This document shows positions 16,208-24,603 of a DNA stretch of 64,000 nt, piece by piece. A program made the position numbers and the translations under genes. The stretch comes from Streptomyces sp. NBC_01788 (GTDB taxonomy: Bacteria > Actinomycetota > Actinomycetes > Streptomycetales > Streptomycetaceae), in assembly GCF_035917575.1 (NCBI RefSeq), contig NZ_CP109090.1, positions 4,960,001 to 5,024,000 of the forward strand. The letters run 5' to 3'. Within the stretch, counting starts at the first letter, position 1, and each line of letters starts with the position of its first letter. The notes beneath the pieces are model-generated. The model did no database searches, was not told the DNA's origin, and saw only the letters and a list, made by a program, of their open reading frames with translations.

Positions 16208-17545
16208 ATGAGCCTCCGCGCACGCATCAACTCCCCCGAGGAGAAGGGCAACCGGGGCGAGGACGGCCACCTCGTCGCCTCGTACCGGGCCAAGCTCCTG
16301 GAGGAGATCGACCTCGCGGAGATGAGCTCGCTGGCCGCCGCCGAGCGCCGGGTACGCCTTGAGCGGGTGCTCGGGCACATCATCAGCCGGGAGGGCCCGG
16401 TCCTTTCGACCGTGGAGCGCTCGCAGCTGATCCGCCGGGTCGTCGACGAGGCCCTGGGCCTCGGCATCCTCGAACCCCTCCTGGAGGACGCCTCCATCAC
16501 CGAGATCATGGTGAACGGACCCGACGCGATCTTCGTCGAGCGCGGCGGCCGGGTCGAGCAACTGCCCCTCCGCTTCGCCTCCGACGACCAGCTGATGCAG
16601 ACGATCGAGCGGATCGTCTCCACGGTCAACCGCCGCGTGGACGAGTCCAACCCGATGGTCGACGCCCGTCTGCCCTCCGGCGAGCGCGTCAACGTCATCA
16701 TCCCGCCGCTGTCGCTGACCGGTCCCACCCTCACCATCCGCCGCTTCCCCCGCTCCTTCACCCTCCAGGAGCTGATCGGCTTCGGCTCGCTCGACGAGCA
16801 CATGCTGTACCTGCTGGCCGGACTGGTGCAGGCGAAGTTCAACGTCATCGTCTCCGGAGCCACCGGCACCGGGAAGACGACCCTCCTCAACGCCCTGTCC
16901 GGGCTGATCCCCCAGGACGAGCGCATCATCACCATCGAGGACTCCGCCGAACTCCAGCTCCAGCAGGCGCATGTGATCCGGCTGGAGTCCAGGCCGCCGA
17001 ACGTGGAGGGCCGCGGCCACGTCACCATCCGCGACCTGGTGCGCAACTCCCTGCGTATGCGCCCCGACCGCATCGTCGTCGGTGAGGTCCGCGGCGGTGA
17101 GTCGCTCGACATGCTCCAGGCGATGTCGACCGGCCACGACGGCTCGCTCGCCACCGTGCACGCCAACAGCGCCGAGGACGCGCTGACACGCCTGCAGACC
17201 CTCGCCTCCATGTCCGACGTGGAGATCCCCTTCGTCGCCCTGCACGACCAGATCAACAGCGCCGTCGACGTGATCGTCCAGCTCACCCGGTTCGCCGACG
17301 GCGCCCGCCGCATCACCGAGATCGCCGTGCTCGACAGCCACGGCGGCGAGCCGTACCGGCTGGCCACCGTGGCCCGCTTCGCCGCCCGGCCCATGGCGGC
17401 CGACGGCCGGATCTACGGCGCCTTCGAGTACCACCCGCTGCCACGCCGCACCGCCGACCGCCTCTACATGGCGAGCCAGCCCATCCCCCAGGCCTTCGGC
17501 GTCGCCCAGTCCGCAGACCAACTGGCCACCCGAGAAGCCAGGTAG
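16208..17545 (+). CDS. tadA: TadA/CpaF secretion ATPase of the Tad pilus
   Basis: A 445-residue cytosolic hexameric ATPase that powers pilin assembly. Walker A is SGATGTGKTTLLNAL at about residue 216. The Asp box/Walker B region reads RMRPDRIVVGEVRGGESLDMLQAMSTGHDG, with the GEVRG and HDGS motifs of type II/IV secretion ATPases, and a His box follows (TVHANS). The N-terminal domain has ITEIMVNGPDAIFVERGG, typical of CpaF. ATG 16208 is preceded by AGGAGCGAGGAG. Full length. Confidence 0.93.
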   Translation: MSLRARINSPEEKGNRGEDGHLVASYRAKLLEEIDLAEMSSLAAAERRVRLERVLGHIISREGPVLSTVERSQLIRRVVDEALGLGILEPLLEDASITEIMVNGPDAIFVERGGRVEQLPLRFASDDQLMQTIERIVSTVNRRVDESNPMVDARLPSGERVNVIIPPLSLTGPTLTIRRFPRSFTLQELIGFGSLDEHMLYLLAGLVQAKFNVIVSGATGTGKTTLLNALSGLIPQDERIITIEDSAELQLQQAHVIRLESRPPNVEGRGHVTIRDLVRNSLRMRPDRIVVGEVRGGESLDMLQAMSTGHDGSLATVHANSAEDALTRLQTLASMSDVEIPFVALHDQINSAVDVIVQLTRFADGARRITEIAVLDSHGGEPYRLATVARFAARPMAADGRIYGAFEYHPLPRRTADRLYMASQPIPQAFGVAQSADQLATREAR

Positions 17546-17564
17546 GCAGGTAGGAACCGTCCCC

Positions 17565-18506
17565 ATGGATCTGAGCACCCTCGTCACCCTCACCACCGGA
17601 GTCACCCTGCTGACCTGCGTGCTGGCCGTCGCGGGCCTGCACGCCTACAGCTCCGGCAAGGCCCAGCGGGCGGCCCTCGTCGACCGGCTCTCCCAGACAG
17701 GCCAGACCCCCGTCGGCCGCCGGCGCCGCTTCCCCACCCTCGACCGCCGCCTGCGCCGCACGAAACTCGGCCGCGGGCTGGAGCTGAGGCTCGCCGCGAC
17801 CGGCCTGGACGTCACCCCGGGCGAGTTCCTCGTCTACATGCTCGCCACCGTGGCCGCCCTCTGGCTGATCGGCCAGGCCGCCCTGGCCCCCTTCTTCGGA
17901 CCGCTGGCCGGCCTGCTCGGCATCTGGGCGGCGATGCAGTTCCTCAACTGGCAGCGCCAGAAGCGGATCGAGAAGTTCATCAACCAACTCCCCGAACTGG
18001 CCCGCATCCTGGCCAACGCCACCCAGGCGGGCCTCGCCCTGCGCACCGCGATCGGCATGGCGGCTGAGGAGCTGGAGGCCCCGGCGGGCGAGGAACTGGC
18101 CAAGGTCGCCCATCAGCTGGCACTCGGCGCGTCGATGGACGACGCGCTGGCGGAGCTCGCGGACCGGCTGCCCTCACGGGAACTGGTCGTCCTCGTCACC
18201 ACCCTGGTCCTGTCCAACCGGGCCGGCGGCCAGGTGGTGAGCGCCCTGCGCAACCTCACCGAGACCCTGGAGGAGCGCAAGGAGACCCGCCGCGAGATCC
18301 GCACCCAGCTCTCCCAGGTCAACATGACCTCCTACGCGGTCCCGGTACTGGGTATCGGCGCGCTGTTCCTCATGAACGGCGTCAAGGCCGGCGCCCTGGA
18401 CCGCATGACCGCCTCCCCGATCGGCCAGGGCGCGGTGATCATCGCCTTCGCGCTCTACGCCGTCGGCTTCGTCCTCATCCGCCGCATGTCCCGCATCGAC
18501 GTCTAG
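17565..18506 (+). CDS. tadB: TadB-like inner-membrane platform protein
   Basis: A 313-residue protein of the type II secretion F-domain family (GspF/TadB). Membrane segments occur at about 1-22, 85-125 and near the C-terminus (VPVLGIGALFLMNGV, AVIIAFALYAVGFVLI). The cytoplasmic loop contains QLPELARILANATQAGLALRTAIGMAAEELEAP, the typical PE/LP-N F-domain signature. It sits between tadA and tadC, 19 bases after tadA, and acts as the base through which TadA drives assembly. Confidence 0.9.
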   Translation: MDLSTLVTLTTGVTLLTCVLAVAGLHAYSSGKAQRAALVDRLSQTGQTPVGRRRRFPTLDRRLRRTKLGRGLELRLAATGLDVTPGEFLVYMLATVAALWLIGQAALAPFFGPLAGLLGIWAAMQFLNWQRQKRIEKFINQLPELARILANATQAGLALRTAIGMAAEELEAPAGEELAKVAHQLALGASMDDALAELADRLPSRELVVLVTTLVLSNRAGGQVVSALRNLTETLEERKETRREIRTQLSQVNMTSYAVPVLGIGALFLMNGVKAGALDRMTASPIGQGAVIIAFALYAVGFVLIRRMSRIDV

Positions 18507-18533
18507 CCGGGTTCCCGGAAGGAGGGAAGAGGG

Positions 18534-19427
18534 ATGGCACTGCTGCTCGCACTCGTGATGGGCCTCGGCGTATGGGGCGTCTTCGCCGGCATCCGCATGT
18601 ACCGCGCAGAGGCCCGGCTGCCCGGCGACCTGGCGCTGGCCCTGGAGGTGGGCTCCACCCGCACAGGCGCGGTCGACTCCCTCGTCGACCGCCTCGGCAT
18701 GCGCTACGCCCCCGCCGTGCTGCGTCTGATGGGCCCCAAGAGGGTGGCGAAGTACCGACGCAGGATCGACCTGGCGGGCAACCCCGGCGGCCTCACGATC
18801 GACCGTTACGCGGCCCGGCGCGCGGTCTACGGGTTCCTGGGGGGCCTCGGCGGACTCGTGTTCCTCCTGCGGGGCCAGCTCTTCATGGCCCTGCTCCTGT
18901 TCGCCTTCGGCGCCTTCTGGACCGAGGTCGGCATCTGGTCGGCGATCCGCATCCGCAAGGACGTGATCGAGCGGACGCTGCCGGACTTCCTCGACGTGCT
19001 CGCGGTCGTGGTGAGCGCGGGCCTCGGCTTCCGCCAGGCCCTGGACCGCGTCGCCGACAAGTACGCGGGCCCCTGGGCGGACGAACTGCGCATCACCCTG
19101 CGCCAGATGGACCTCGGCATGAGCCGCCGCCAGGCCTTCGCGGAGCTGCGCCGCAGGAACGACTCCGAACAGGTCGCCATGTTCGTCACCGCCCTCCAGC
19201 AGGGCGAGGAACTGGGCGCGCCCATCGTCGACACGCTGGTGGCCCTGGCCAAGGACATGCGCCGCACCGACGCGCAGAACGCCCGCCGCAAGGCCGCCCG
19301 CGCGGTGCCCAAGGCCACCATGATGATCACCACGTTCATGGTCCCGGCCACGATGATCCTCCTCGGCGCGGGTCTGATCCTCGGCTCGGGCGTGGACTTC
19401 GGCTCCCTCACGGGTACGGGCAAGTAG
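18534..19427 (+). CDS. tadC: TadC-like inner-membrane platform protein
   Basis: A 297-residue F-domain membrane protein paired with TadB. It has an N-terminal helix (LLLALVMGLGVWGVFAGI), helices around 90-130, then DFLDVLAVVVSAGLGFRQALDRVADKY and LRQMDLGMSRRQAFAELRRRN (F domain), and a C-terminal pair of helices (MMITTFMVPATMILLGAGLILGSG). ATG 18534 follows GGAAGGAGGG. The histidine kinase gene follows 15 bases later, so regulation and machinery are transcribed together. Confidence 0.9.
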   Translation: MALLLALVMGLGVWGVFAGIRMYRAEARLPGDLALALEVGSTRTGAVDSLVDRLGMRYAPAVLRLMGPKRVAKYRRRIDLAGNPGGLTIDRYAARRAVYGFLGGLGGLVFLLRGQLFMALLLFAFGAFWTEVGIWSAIRIRKDVIERTLPDFLDVLAVVVSAGLGFRQALDRVADKYAGPWADELRITLRQMDLGMSRRQAFAELRRRNDSEQVAMFVTALQQGEELGAPIVDTLVALAKDMRRTDAQNARRKAARAVPKATMMITTFMVPATMILLGAGLILGSGVDFGSLTGTGK

Positions 19428-19442
19428 GGGGCGGGCGAGGAC

Positions 19443-21002
19443 ATGGCGACGACGGAGGAACGCACCGGGCTGCTGCGCCGCCGCCCGAGAATCCCCGAGA
19501 TCACCACCCCTCCGGCGGGCACGGTCCTGCCGGCCCACGTCCGCACGGGCGCGCCGGACATCCCGGTGACGTCGGTGACGCCGGAGCTGCCGCCGGGGTG
19601 GGAGCCGGTGGAGCCGTCGCAGGGACCTTCTGCCGCCGACGGCGAACGGTCCCCGCAGGGGCCACCCGCAACCGGCGACGACGGCCGCACGAGTGGCGTG
19701 GGCGGGAACCCGGACCCGCCCGAGGACCGGGTGCCCACCACGCAACCCGCACCCGCGGAGCCATCGGCACCCGAGGCAGAAAAACTGCAGATCAGCGCGT
19801 TGCAGGCGATGTGCCGCCACGTCTTCGCCTTCCGCCTCGCGATGATCGCGCTCGCCGCCCCCGTCGCCCTGGTGAACGCGGCCCCCGGACTGGCCACCCG
19901 CCTGGTCAGCGCCGCGGTGGTCGTCACCTTCATGGGCTCCTACGTTCTGTTCAGGGACTGGGAACGCTTCGGCCCCCTGCTCCTGCGGCACCCCACGCTC
20001 CTCGCCCTGGACACCCTCTTCGGCGCCCTCCTCCTGATCGCGGCGGGCCCGGACAGCACGCTGGCCTACGTCAGTGTCTGCACCCCGCTGCTCGCCGGAC
20101 TCGTGTACGGCTGGCGCGGCGCGGCCCTGTTCGCCTCGCTCCAGTCGCTGATCCTGCTCGTCGTCTCCACCAGCTCCGAGGAACTGTCCCCGGTCCTGGC
20201 CCAGGCCGCCCTCCTCCCCGGCCTGTGCGTCATCGCGGGCGCGGCCGGAGTCACCGTGCGCAACCTGCTCCTCCGCTTCGGCGAGGCCACCCGGGCGCTG
20301 ACCACGGTCCAGGCCCGTCTCGCCGTCACCGAGGCGGTCGGTGCCGAACGGGCCCGCCTGGCCCGCGAGATGCACGACTCGGTGGCGAAGACCCTGCACG
20401 GCGTGGCCATGGCCGCCGACGGTCTTGCGGGCTCGGCGGGCGCCGACCGCATGGACGCGGCTCTGGTGAAGCAGCAGGCGGAACTGGTGGCCCGCTCGGC
20501 CCGCCGGGCGGCCGCCGAGGCGCGCGAGCTGCTGACCGACCTGCGCCGCGAGAACGACCCGGACCACGGCACCGACGTACTCGCCGAACTCGTCGCCCGC
20601 ACCCGCGACTTCGCCTCCCGAACCGGACTGAGCGCCGCGTACCGCCCGATCGGCGAGCCGGGTGTGCCGCCGGTGCCGCCGGCCGTGGCCCGTCAGCTCC
20701 TGACCATCGCGTCGGAGGCGATGGAGAACGCCCACCGGCACGCGGCGCCCACGCACGTGGAGGTGAGCGCGGGAGTCCACGGCGACCTGCTGCGGATCAG
20801 CGTGTACGACGACGGCCGCGGCCTGCCGCCCGGCACCAGCCTCGAACAGCTACGCCGGGCGGGCCACTTCGGCCTGGTCGGCATGGTCGAGCGGGCGGCC
20901 TCGGTCGGCGCCCGCATCCGTATCGGCCGCGGCGCCCACCCCAAGGGAACGGAGGTCCGCATCGAACTGCCCCTGGGAGCCCTGACGACACCGACCGTAT
21001 GA
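19443..21002 (+). CDS. Membrane sensor histidine kinase (NarL/LuxR-type partner, HisKA_3)
   Basis: A 519-residue kinase. Residues 1-115 are a Pro-rich disordered N-terminus. About six hydrophobic segments follow (130-280), then a HisKA_3 box ERARLAREMHDSVAKTLHG with phospho-acceptor His311, and an HATPase domain (N box NAHRHAAPTHV, G1 YDDGRGLPPGT, G2 GHFGLVGMVERA). It should phosphorylate the response regulator encoded next, whose frame overlaps by four bases (ATGA). Being inside the Tad operon, the pair is a candidate controller of pilus expression. The signal is unknown; there is no large extracytoplasmic sensor domain, so the membrane region may sense. Confidence 0.9.
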   Translation: MATTEERTGLLRRRPRIPEITTPPAGTVLPAHVRTGAPDIPVTSVTPELPPGWEPVEPSQGPSAADGERSPQGPPATGDDGRTSGVGGNPDPPEDRVPTTQPAPAEPSAPEAEKLQISALQAMCRHVFAFRLAMIALAAPVALVNAAPGLATRLVSAAVVVTFMGSYVLFRDWERFGPLLLRHPTLLALDTLFGALLLIAAGPDSTLAYVSVCTPLLAGLVYGWRGAALFASLQSLILLVVSTSSEELSPVLAQAALLPGLCVIAGAAGVTVRNLLLRFGEATRALTTVQARLAVTEAVGAERARLAREMHDSVAKTLHGVAMAADGLAGSAGADRMDAALVKQQAELVARSARRAAAEARELLTDLRRENDPDHGTDVLAELVARTRDFASRTGLSAAYRPIGEPGVPPVPPAVARQLLTIASEAMENAHRHAAPTHVEVSAGVHGDLLRISVYDDGRGLPPGTSLEQLRRAGHFGLVGMVERAASVGARIRIGRGAHPKGTEVRIELPLGALTTPTV

Positions 21003-21052
21003 CCGCCCGACGAACCATCCCTGCTCCACGACCCAGAGAGGAGGCCGCCGCC

Positions 21053-21892
21053 GTGCCGGACCGGACGACTCCCAACCCCTTCGAGGGCTTTCCACAACCC
21101 GCGCAGGCCGTGCCCCTGCGCGTCGTCGTGGCCGACGACAACCCCGTGGTCCGCGCCGGCCTGACGGCGCTGCTCTCCGGCCGCGCGGACATCACGGTGG
21201 TCGCGGAGGCCGCCGACGGCCGCGCCGCCTGGGAGGCCGCCCAGCAGCACCGTCCCGACGTCGTCCTGCTCGACGTCCGCATGCCCGGCGTGGACGGCCT
21301 CTCCGCCCTGCCGTACCTGGTCCGGATCGCCCCGGTGATGATGCTGACCTACAGCAGCGAGTCGGAAATCGTCCAGGAGGCCCTGCGCCTGGGTGCGGGC
21401 GGCTACCTGGTCCACGGCGAGTTCACGGCCGGCCAACTCGTCACCGCCGTACGTGACGTCAAGGAGGGCAGGGCCCACTTCACTCCTACGGCGGCGGGCG
21501 CGCTGGTGGCCCGACTACGCCGCGACCAGCCGCCGGCAGATGCGATTGCACACGATCACACCTTCCCAACGTCGCAAGAAACAGGACCTACCGCCAAAAC
21601 CCTTTCGCATCTGCAACCATCTGTGGGACAGTCTTCGTCTGGATGGACAGGTGGCCGTCCGGCTGCCGTCGACAGGTCGAGGTTCCAACTCAGCGCGAGG
21701 GAGGCGGAGATCATGGACCTCATCGCGTCCGGCATGACCAACCAGCAGATCGCCGCCACCTGCTTCATCAGCGAGAAGACCGTCAAGAACCACATCAACC
21801 GCATCTTCGCCAAGCTCCACAGCACCAGCCGCTCCGAGGCCGCCGCCAAGTGGCTCGGCACGGCACCGGGTTCGTCACGAGGGCTGGGGTGA
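21053..21892 (+). CDS. LuxR/NarL-type response regulator with an atypical receiver
   Basis: A 279-residue regulator. The receiver domain (22-140) has acidic pair Asp28-Asp29 and phospho-acceptor Asp74 in VVLLDVRMPGVDG. However, the conserved lysine after the fifth strand is His in GGYLVHGEF, where GYLLK is usual. A long linker (about 160-205; DNA 21541-21660) is clearly poorer in G+C than its surroundings. The LuxR HTH (about 215-275) reads LSAREAEIMDLIASGMTNQQIAATCFISEKTVKNHI. GTG 21053 has a strong AGAGAGGAGG behind it. The ATG at 20999 overlapping the kinase stop would add 18 residues and is the alternative. It is cognate to the kinase by position. Confidence 0.85.
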   Translation: MPDRTTPNPFEGFPQPAQAVPLRVVVADDNPVVRAGLTALLSGRADITVVAEAADGRAAWEAAQQHRPDVVLLDVRMPGVDGLSALPYLVRIAPVMMLTYSSESEIVQEALRLGAGGYLVHGEFTAGQLVTAVRDVKEGRAHFTPTAAGALVARLRRDQPPADAIAHDHTFPTSQETGPTAKTLSHLQPSVGQSSSGWTGGRPAAVDRSRFQLSAREAEIMDLIASGMTNQQIAATCFISEKTVKNHINRIFAKLHSTSRSEAAAKWLGTAPGSSRGLG

Positions 21893-21919
21893 GGCGTGAT
21901 GGCGACGGTGCGGGGGAGG

Positions 21920-21964
21920 CGGGCCCGGGTCTTGCTTTGGGCCCGGGATTGGGTCCGGGGACCC
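21920..21964 (+). promoter_or_regulatory. Tandem hairpins between the response regulator and flp
   Basis: Hairpin 1 is CGGGCCC (21920-21926) with GGGCCCG (21939-21945). Hairpin 2 is GGGTCC-GG-GGACCC (21951-21964). They lie 77-121 bases before the flp start. They could partially terminate the upstream message or protect a processed, abundant flp mRNA. Confidence 0.45.
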
Positions 21965-22040
21965 TCTGGCGGGCGGGGTGTTCCGGCATACGTTTCCGGT
22001 GTCGCAAGCGGCACCGAGACCGAACCCGGAGGGGAACACC

Positions 22041-22277
22041 ATGACCGACCTGATGCTGAAGACCGCGGTCGCGACCAAGGTCCGCGTGAACGGCTGGAAG
22101 AACACCACGGCCGAGTCGCTGCGCCGCCGCGCCGACGACCGGGGGCAGACCGCGGTCGAGTACCTGGGCATCATCGCGGTGGTGGTGGCGATCGTGCTGG
22201 CGATCACGGGGACGAGCATCGGTCAGTCGATTCTCGACGCAATCACGCAGAAGATCTCCGAGGTCACCGGCGGCTGA
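22041..22277 (+). CDS. flp: Flp-type major pilin
   Basis: A 78-residue prepilin. After a 35-residue positively charged leader, DRGQTAVEYLG gives the cleavage site (G before QTAVE, Glu at +5, Tyr at +6 as in Flp pilins). A hydrophobic helix (IIAVVVAIVLAITG) and a short tail (SIGQSILDAITQKISEVTGG) follow. The leader is longer than in many Flp pilins. GGAGGGG precedes the ATG. It is the likely main structural subunit of the pilus. The same head occurs in the 519-residue protein encoded at 10565-12124 and the 868-residue protein at 27710-30316. Confidence 0.9.
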   Translation: MTDLMLKTAVATKVRVNGWKNTTAESLRRRADDRGQTAVEYLGIIAVVVAIVLAITGTSIGQSILDAITQKISEVTGG

Positions 22278-22873
22278 TGCAAGCTCGTCGATACAACGAC
22301 GCAGGGCAGGCCTTCCCCATCTACATCACGGTGGTGGGGGGCCTGCTCTTTCTCGCGTTCGCATACCTGGCGGTCGGCCAGGCGGCGGCCAATCGAAACG
22401 GGGCGCAGACGGCGGCAGACGCGGCGGCCCTGGCGGCGGCGCAGGACACCCGGGACCAGCTGGCGGGCAAGTGGGTCGACATCGTGCTCGATCCCACCAA
22501 GTGGCAGGACCTGCTCAACGGCAAAGCGGCGCAAATAGATGGCTGTCGGCGCGCGAATCAGCTCGCGCAGCTGAACCAGGCGCACGTGTACCGCTGCCGG
22601 CCGTCGTTCTTGCGGTACACGGTGTACGTCCAGACCGACAAGCCGGTCGGGAAGTCCATTGTTCCCGGCACCGAGGACAAGCACTCCAAGGCGCATGCCA
22701 GCGCTGTCATCAAGCCGCTGTGCACGTTCGACCCTCCCCTCGGGGGTTCCGAGAATCAAGACGTACTCCCGCGACTCACCTGCGAGAACAACAGGTACTG
22801 GGACCTCGATCCGCACCATCTCACGGACCTGCCGCGACCCGAGGACCTCTTCGACGTCCATCTGGCCGACTGA
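22277..22873 (+). CDS. TadG-like pilus-associated protein
   Basis: A 198-residue single-pass protein. DAGQAFPIYITVVGGLLFLAFAYLAVG is the usual TadE/TadG N-terminal helix, here without the +5 Glu. NRNGAQTAADAAALAAAQDTR is a near-invariant TadG-type motif. The outer part has several cysteines (DGCRR, YRCRP, PLCTF, LTCENN). The start overlaps the flp stop (TGATG), so translation is coupled. Base composition is lower in G+C than in the tadA-C genes. It is a probable pilus-anchoring or biogenesis factor. Confidence 0.82.
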   Translation: MQARRYNDAGQAFPIYITVVGGLLFLAFAYLAVGQAAANRNGAQTAADAAALAAAQDTRDQLAGKWVDIVLDPTKWQDLLNGKAAQIDGCRRANQLAQLNQAHVYRCRPSFLRYTVYVQTDKPVGKSIVPGTEDKHSKAHASAVIKPLCTFDPPLGGSENQDVLPRLTCENNRYWDLDPHHLTDLPRPEDLFDVHLAD

Positions 22874-22907
22874 CAAGCGAACGACGAGTGATGAAGGAAG
22901 CAGAGTG

Positions 22908-23483
22908 ATGAGCATTCGGTTCACTGCAAAGGCCCGTAGGGGGTTGGTCGCGTTGACCGTGGCGGCCGGGTTGTCTCTCGGTGCGGCTGGTTGCGGCGGT
23001 GGCGACGACAAGAAGCCGGATACGTCGGCATCCACCTCCAAGGGTAGTGGGTCCGAGCCGAGTGCCCAGGAGGGACAGTCAGGGGAGCCGATTGCTGAGC
23101 TGACAGGACCCGACGGGCTCCGCTTGCAAGTCACCGAGGCCAAGCGCGACACGGGTGGATTCATCACTGTGAACGGGAATTTGAAAAACGACGGCGCTAA
23201 GTCGGCAGTCATCCCGGCGCGCATGAGCGGTGACGAGACAGAGATCATCAAGCATGGTCAATCCCTCGGCGGAGCCACTCTCGTCGACTCGAAGGGTAAG
23301 AAGCGCTATTACGTGCTGCGTGACACCGATGGAAGGCCACTGACGACGATCGGCCTGACGACGATCAAGTCAGGCCAAACCTTCCCCGTCTTCATGCAGT
23401 TCCCGTCCCCGCCAACGGACACCTCCGAAGTCACGCTGCAACTGCCCACCTTCTCCAGCAGCACTATCGAGATCTCTGGGTGA
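22908..23483 (+). CDS. Tad-locus lipoprotein, hypothetical
   Basis: A 191-residue exported lipoprotein. The signal peptide ends in LGAAGC, giving lipid-modified Cys at about residue 28. A Ser/Lys/Glu-rich linker follows, then a beta-sandwich-like domain (DGLRLQVTEAKRDTGGFITVNG, SAVIPARMSGD, GATLVDSKGKKRYYVLRDTDG, TSEVTLQLPTFSSSTIEISG) of the DUF4352-like type. ATG 22908 follows GAAGGAAG. Its stop overlaps the OmpA-like gene start, so the two are coupled. Composition is AT-richer than the locus average. The role in pilus function is inferred from position only. Confidence 0.75.
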   Translation: MSIRFTAKARRGLVALTVAAGLSLGAAGCGGGDDKKPDTSASTSKGSGSEPSAQEGQSGEPIAELTGPDGLRLQVTEAKRDTGGFITVNGNLKNDGAKSAVIPARMSGDETEIIKHGQSLGGATLVDSKGKKRYYVLRDTDGRPLTTIGLTTIKSGQTFPVFMQFPSPPTDTSEVTLQLPTFSSSTIEISG

Positions 23484-23494
23484 GGCGGCCCACT

Positions 23495-24121
23495 ATGACC
23501 CCCACCCGTCTCACCCTGGCCCTCACAGCCGCCGGCGTCATGGTTGCCGCGAACCTCTACGGTGCCGTGGCCGCCCGTGCCGACAGTGGTCCCAGCGTGC
23601 CCCCGGGCACTGAGCCGTCCGCCTCCGCCCCCGTGAAGGTCGACCCGAGCGATCCCGACCTCAAGCTGCCCGAGGGGGCCACCCTCGCCGAGCCCAAGGT
23701 GCTGGACATCAAGTCGGTGGTCGAGGAGCAGGGCGGTGAGGAACGCCGTGAGGACACCAACACGGACGTGACGTTCGCCCTCCAGGCCGAGGTGCTGTTC
23801 GCCAAGGACAGCGCGAAACTGAGCAGTCAGGCGAAGGCCCGGATCGACACGATCGCGCAGGAGATCAAGAAGCAGAAGCCGAGCCAGGTCCGCGTCTTCG
23901 GCTTCACTGACAACCTCGGCACACACGCGCACGGCGTGGTCCTGTCCAAGCAGCGCGCCAACGCCGTTCAGGACATCCTGTCCCAGGAGTTGAACGACTC
24001 GAACATCACCTTCGACGTGCGCGGCTACGCCGAGCAGTACCCCATCGCGGACAACTCCACAGAGGACGGCCGCAAGAAGAACCGCCGAGTGGAGGTCACG
24101 TTCCCCCGCACTCAGAACTGA
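23495..24121 (+). CDS. OmpA-family peptidoglycan-binding protein, exported
   Basis: A 208-residue secreted protein. The signal peptide (MTPTRLTLALTAAGVMVAANLYG...) is followed by a Pro/Ser-rich linker and an OmpA-like C-terminal domain (about 95-205). Visible elements are VTFALQAEVLFAKDSAKLSS, VRVFGFTDNLGTHAHGVVLSKQRANAVQDIL and DVRGYAEQYPIADNSTEDGRKKNRRVEV, which contain the Asp and Arg that grip diaminopimelate. GTG 23480 (overlapping the lipoprotein stop as GTGA) is an alternative start that adds five residues. It could anchor the Flp pilus to the cell wall in place of an outer-membrane secretin complex. Last gene of the cluster. Confidence 0.85.
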   Translation: MTPTRLTLALTAAGVMVAANLYGAVAARADSGPSVPPGTEPSASAPVKVDPSDPDLKLPEGATLAEPKVLDIKSVVEEQGGEERREDTNTDVTFALQAEVLFAKDSAKLSSQAKARIDTIAQEIKKQKPSQVRVFGFTDNLGTHAHGVVLSKQRANAVQDILSQELNDSNITFDVRGYAEQYPIADNSTEDGRKKNRRVEVTFPRTQN

Positions 24122-24227
24122 CCTGCGACCAGTCGCGGGGCTCGTTCCGTGCCATGGCCGGCAAGGCCGGATCGGGCCCCGGAAGGTCACACGGCCACGG
24201 CGCGTACCCTCTCACCGCACAGCTTGC

Positions 24228-24563
24228 TCAGTCGGCCTTGCGCGCGTGCCGGCCCGGAACGCTTATCTCTCCCGGCCCCTCCGCGCACTGTTCGTTCGCC
24301 GCCAAGGCTTCGGCCTCACGGAAGATCTCCGCAGCCCGTTCCTGGATCTCGGGAGAGGGCGGACCGATCTCGGCCTCCTTCTCCTGGAGCAGTTCCTCCA
24401 GGAGATCACGCTGTATCTGCCGTTCGACGGCCGCGCTCACATACGCGGAGAAGCCGCGTGCCCCCACGCGTGCCTTGACGGCTGCGATGCGGCCCGCGGG
24501 CATGGACACGCTGACCTTCTGGGCCGGTCCCTCGTCCATGCCGTACTGCTCCGCAACGTCCAT
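24228..24563 (-). CDS. Ribbon-helix-helix (CopG-like) DNA-binding protein, orphan antitoxin-like
   Basis: A 111-residue protein. Residues 15-50 fit a ribbon-helix-helix: QKVSVSMPAGRIAAVKARVG, then GFSAYVSAAVERQIQ. An acidic coiled region of about 45 residues follows (LLEELLQEKEAEIG..., EIQERAAEIFREAEALAA), as in antitoxins that bind a PIN-type toxin. No toxin gene is adjacent. It lies 40 bases downstream of the DUF397 gene on the same strand. ATG 24563 was chosen by homology; there is no Shine-Dalgarno sequence, and TACTAC boxes just upstream suggest a leaderless message. Confidence 0.65.
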   Translation of the reverse strand: MDVAEQYGMDEGPAQKVSVSMPAGRIAAVKARVGARGFSAYVSAAVERQIQRDLLEELLQEKEAEIGPPSPEIQERAAEIFREAEALAANEQCAEGPGEISVPGRHARKAD

Positions 24564-24603
24564 GCGAGGAGAGTAGTAGTGGCAAAGCGTCGTCCGGTCG
24601 GCT

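Noticed and set aside
18174..20780. 868-residue minus-strand open frame across the tad genes
   Set aside because: It is antisense to tadB, tadC and the histidine kinase, each with clear family motifs. High-GC DNA yields long antisense frames.
18572..21052. Upstream part of a 1106-residue + strand frame ending with the response regulator
   Set aside because: Only the last 279-297 codons are real. The upstream part overlaps tadC and the kinase in a different frame and has no conserved domain.
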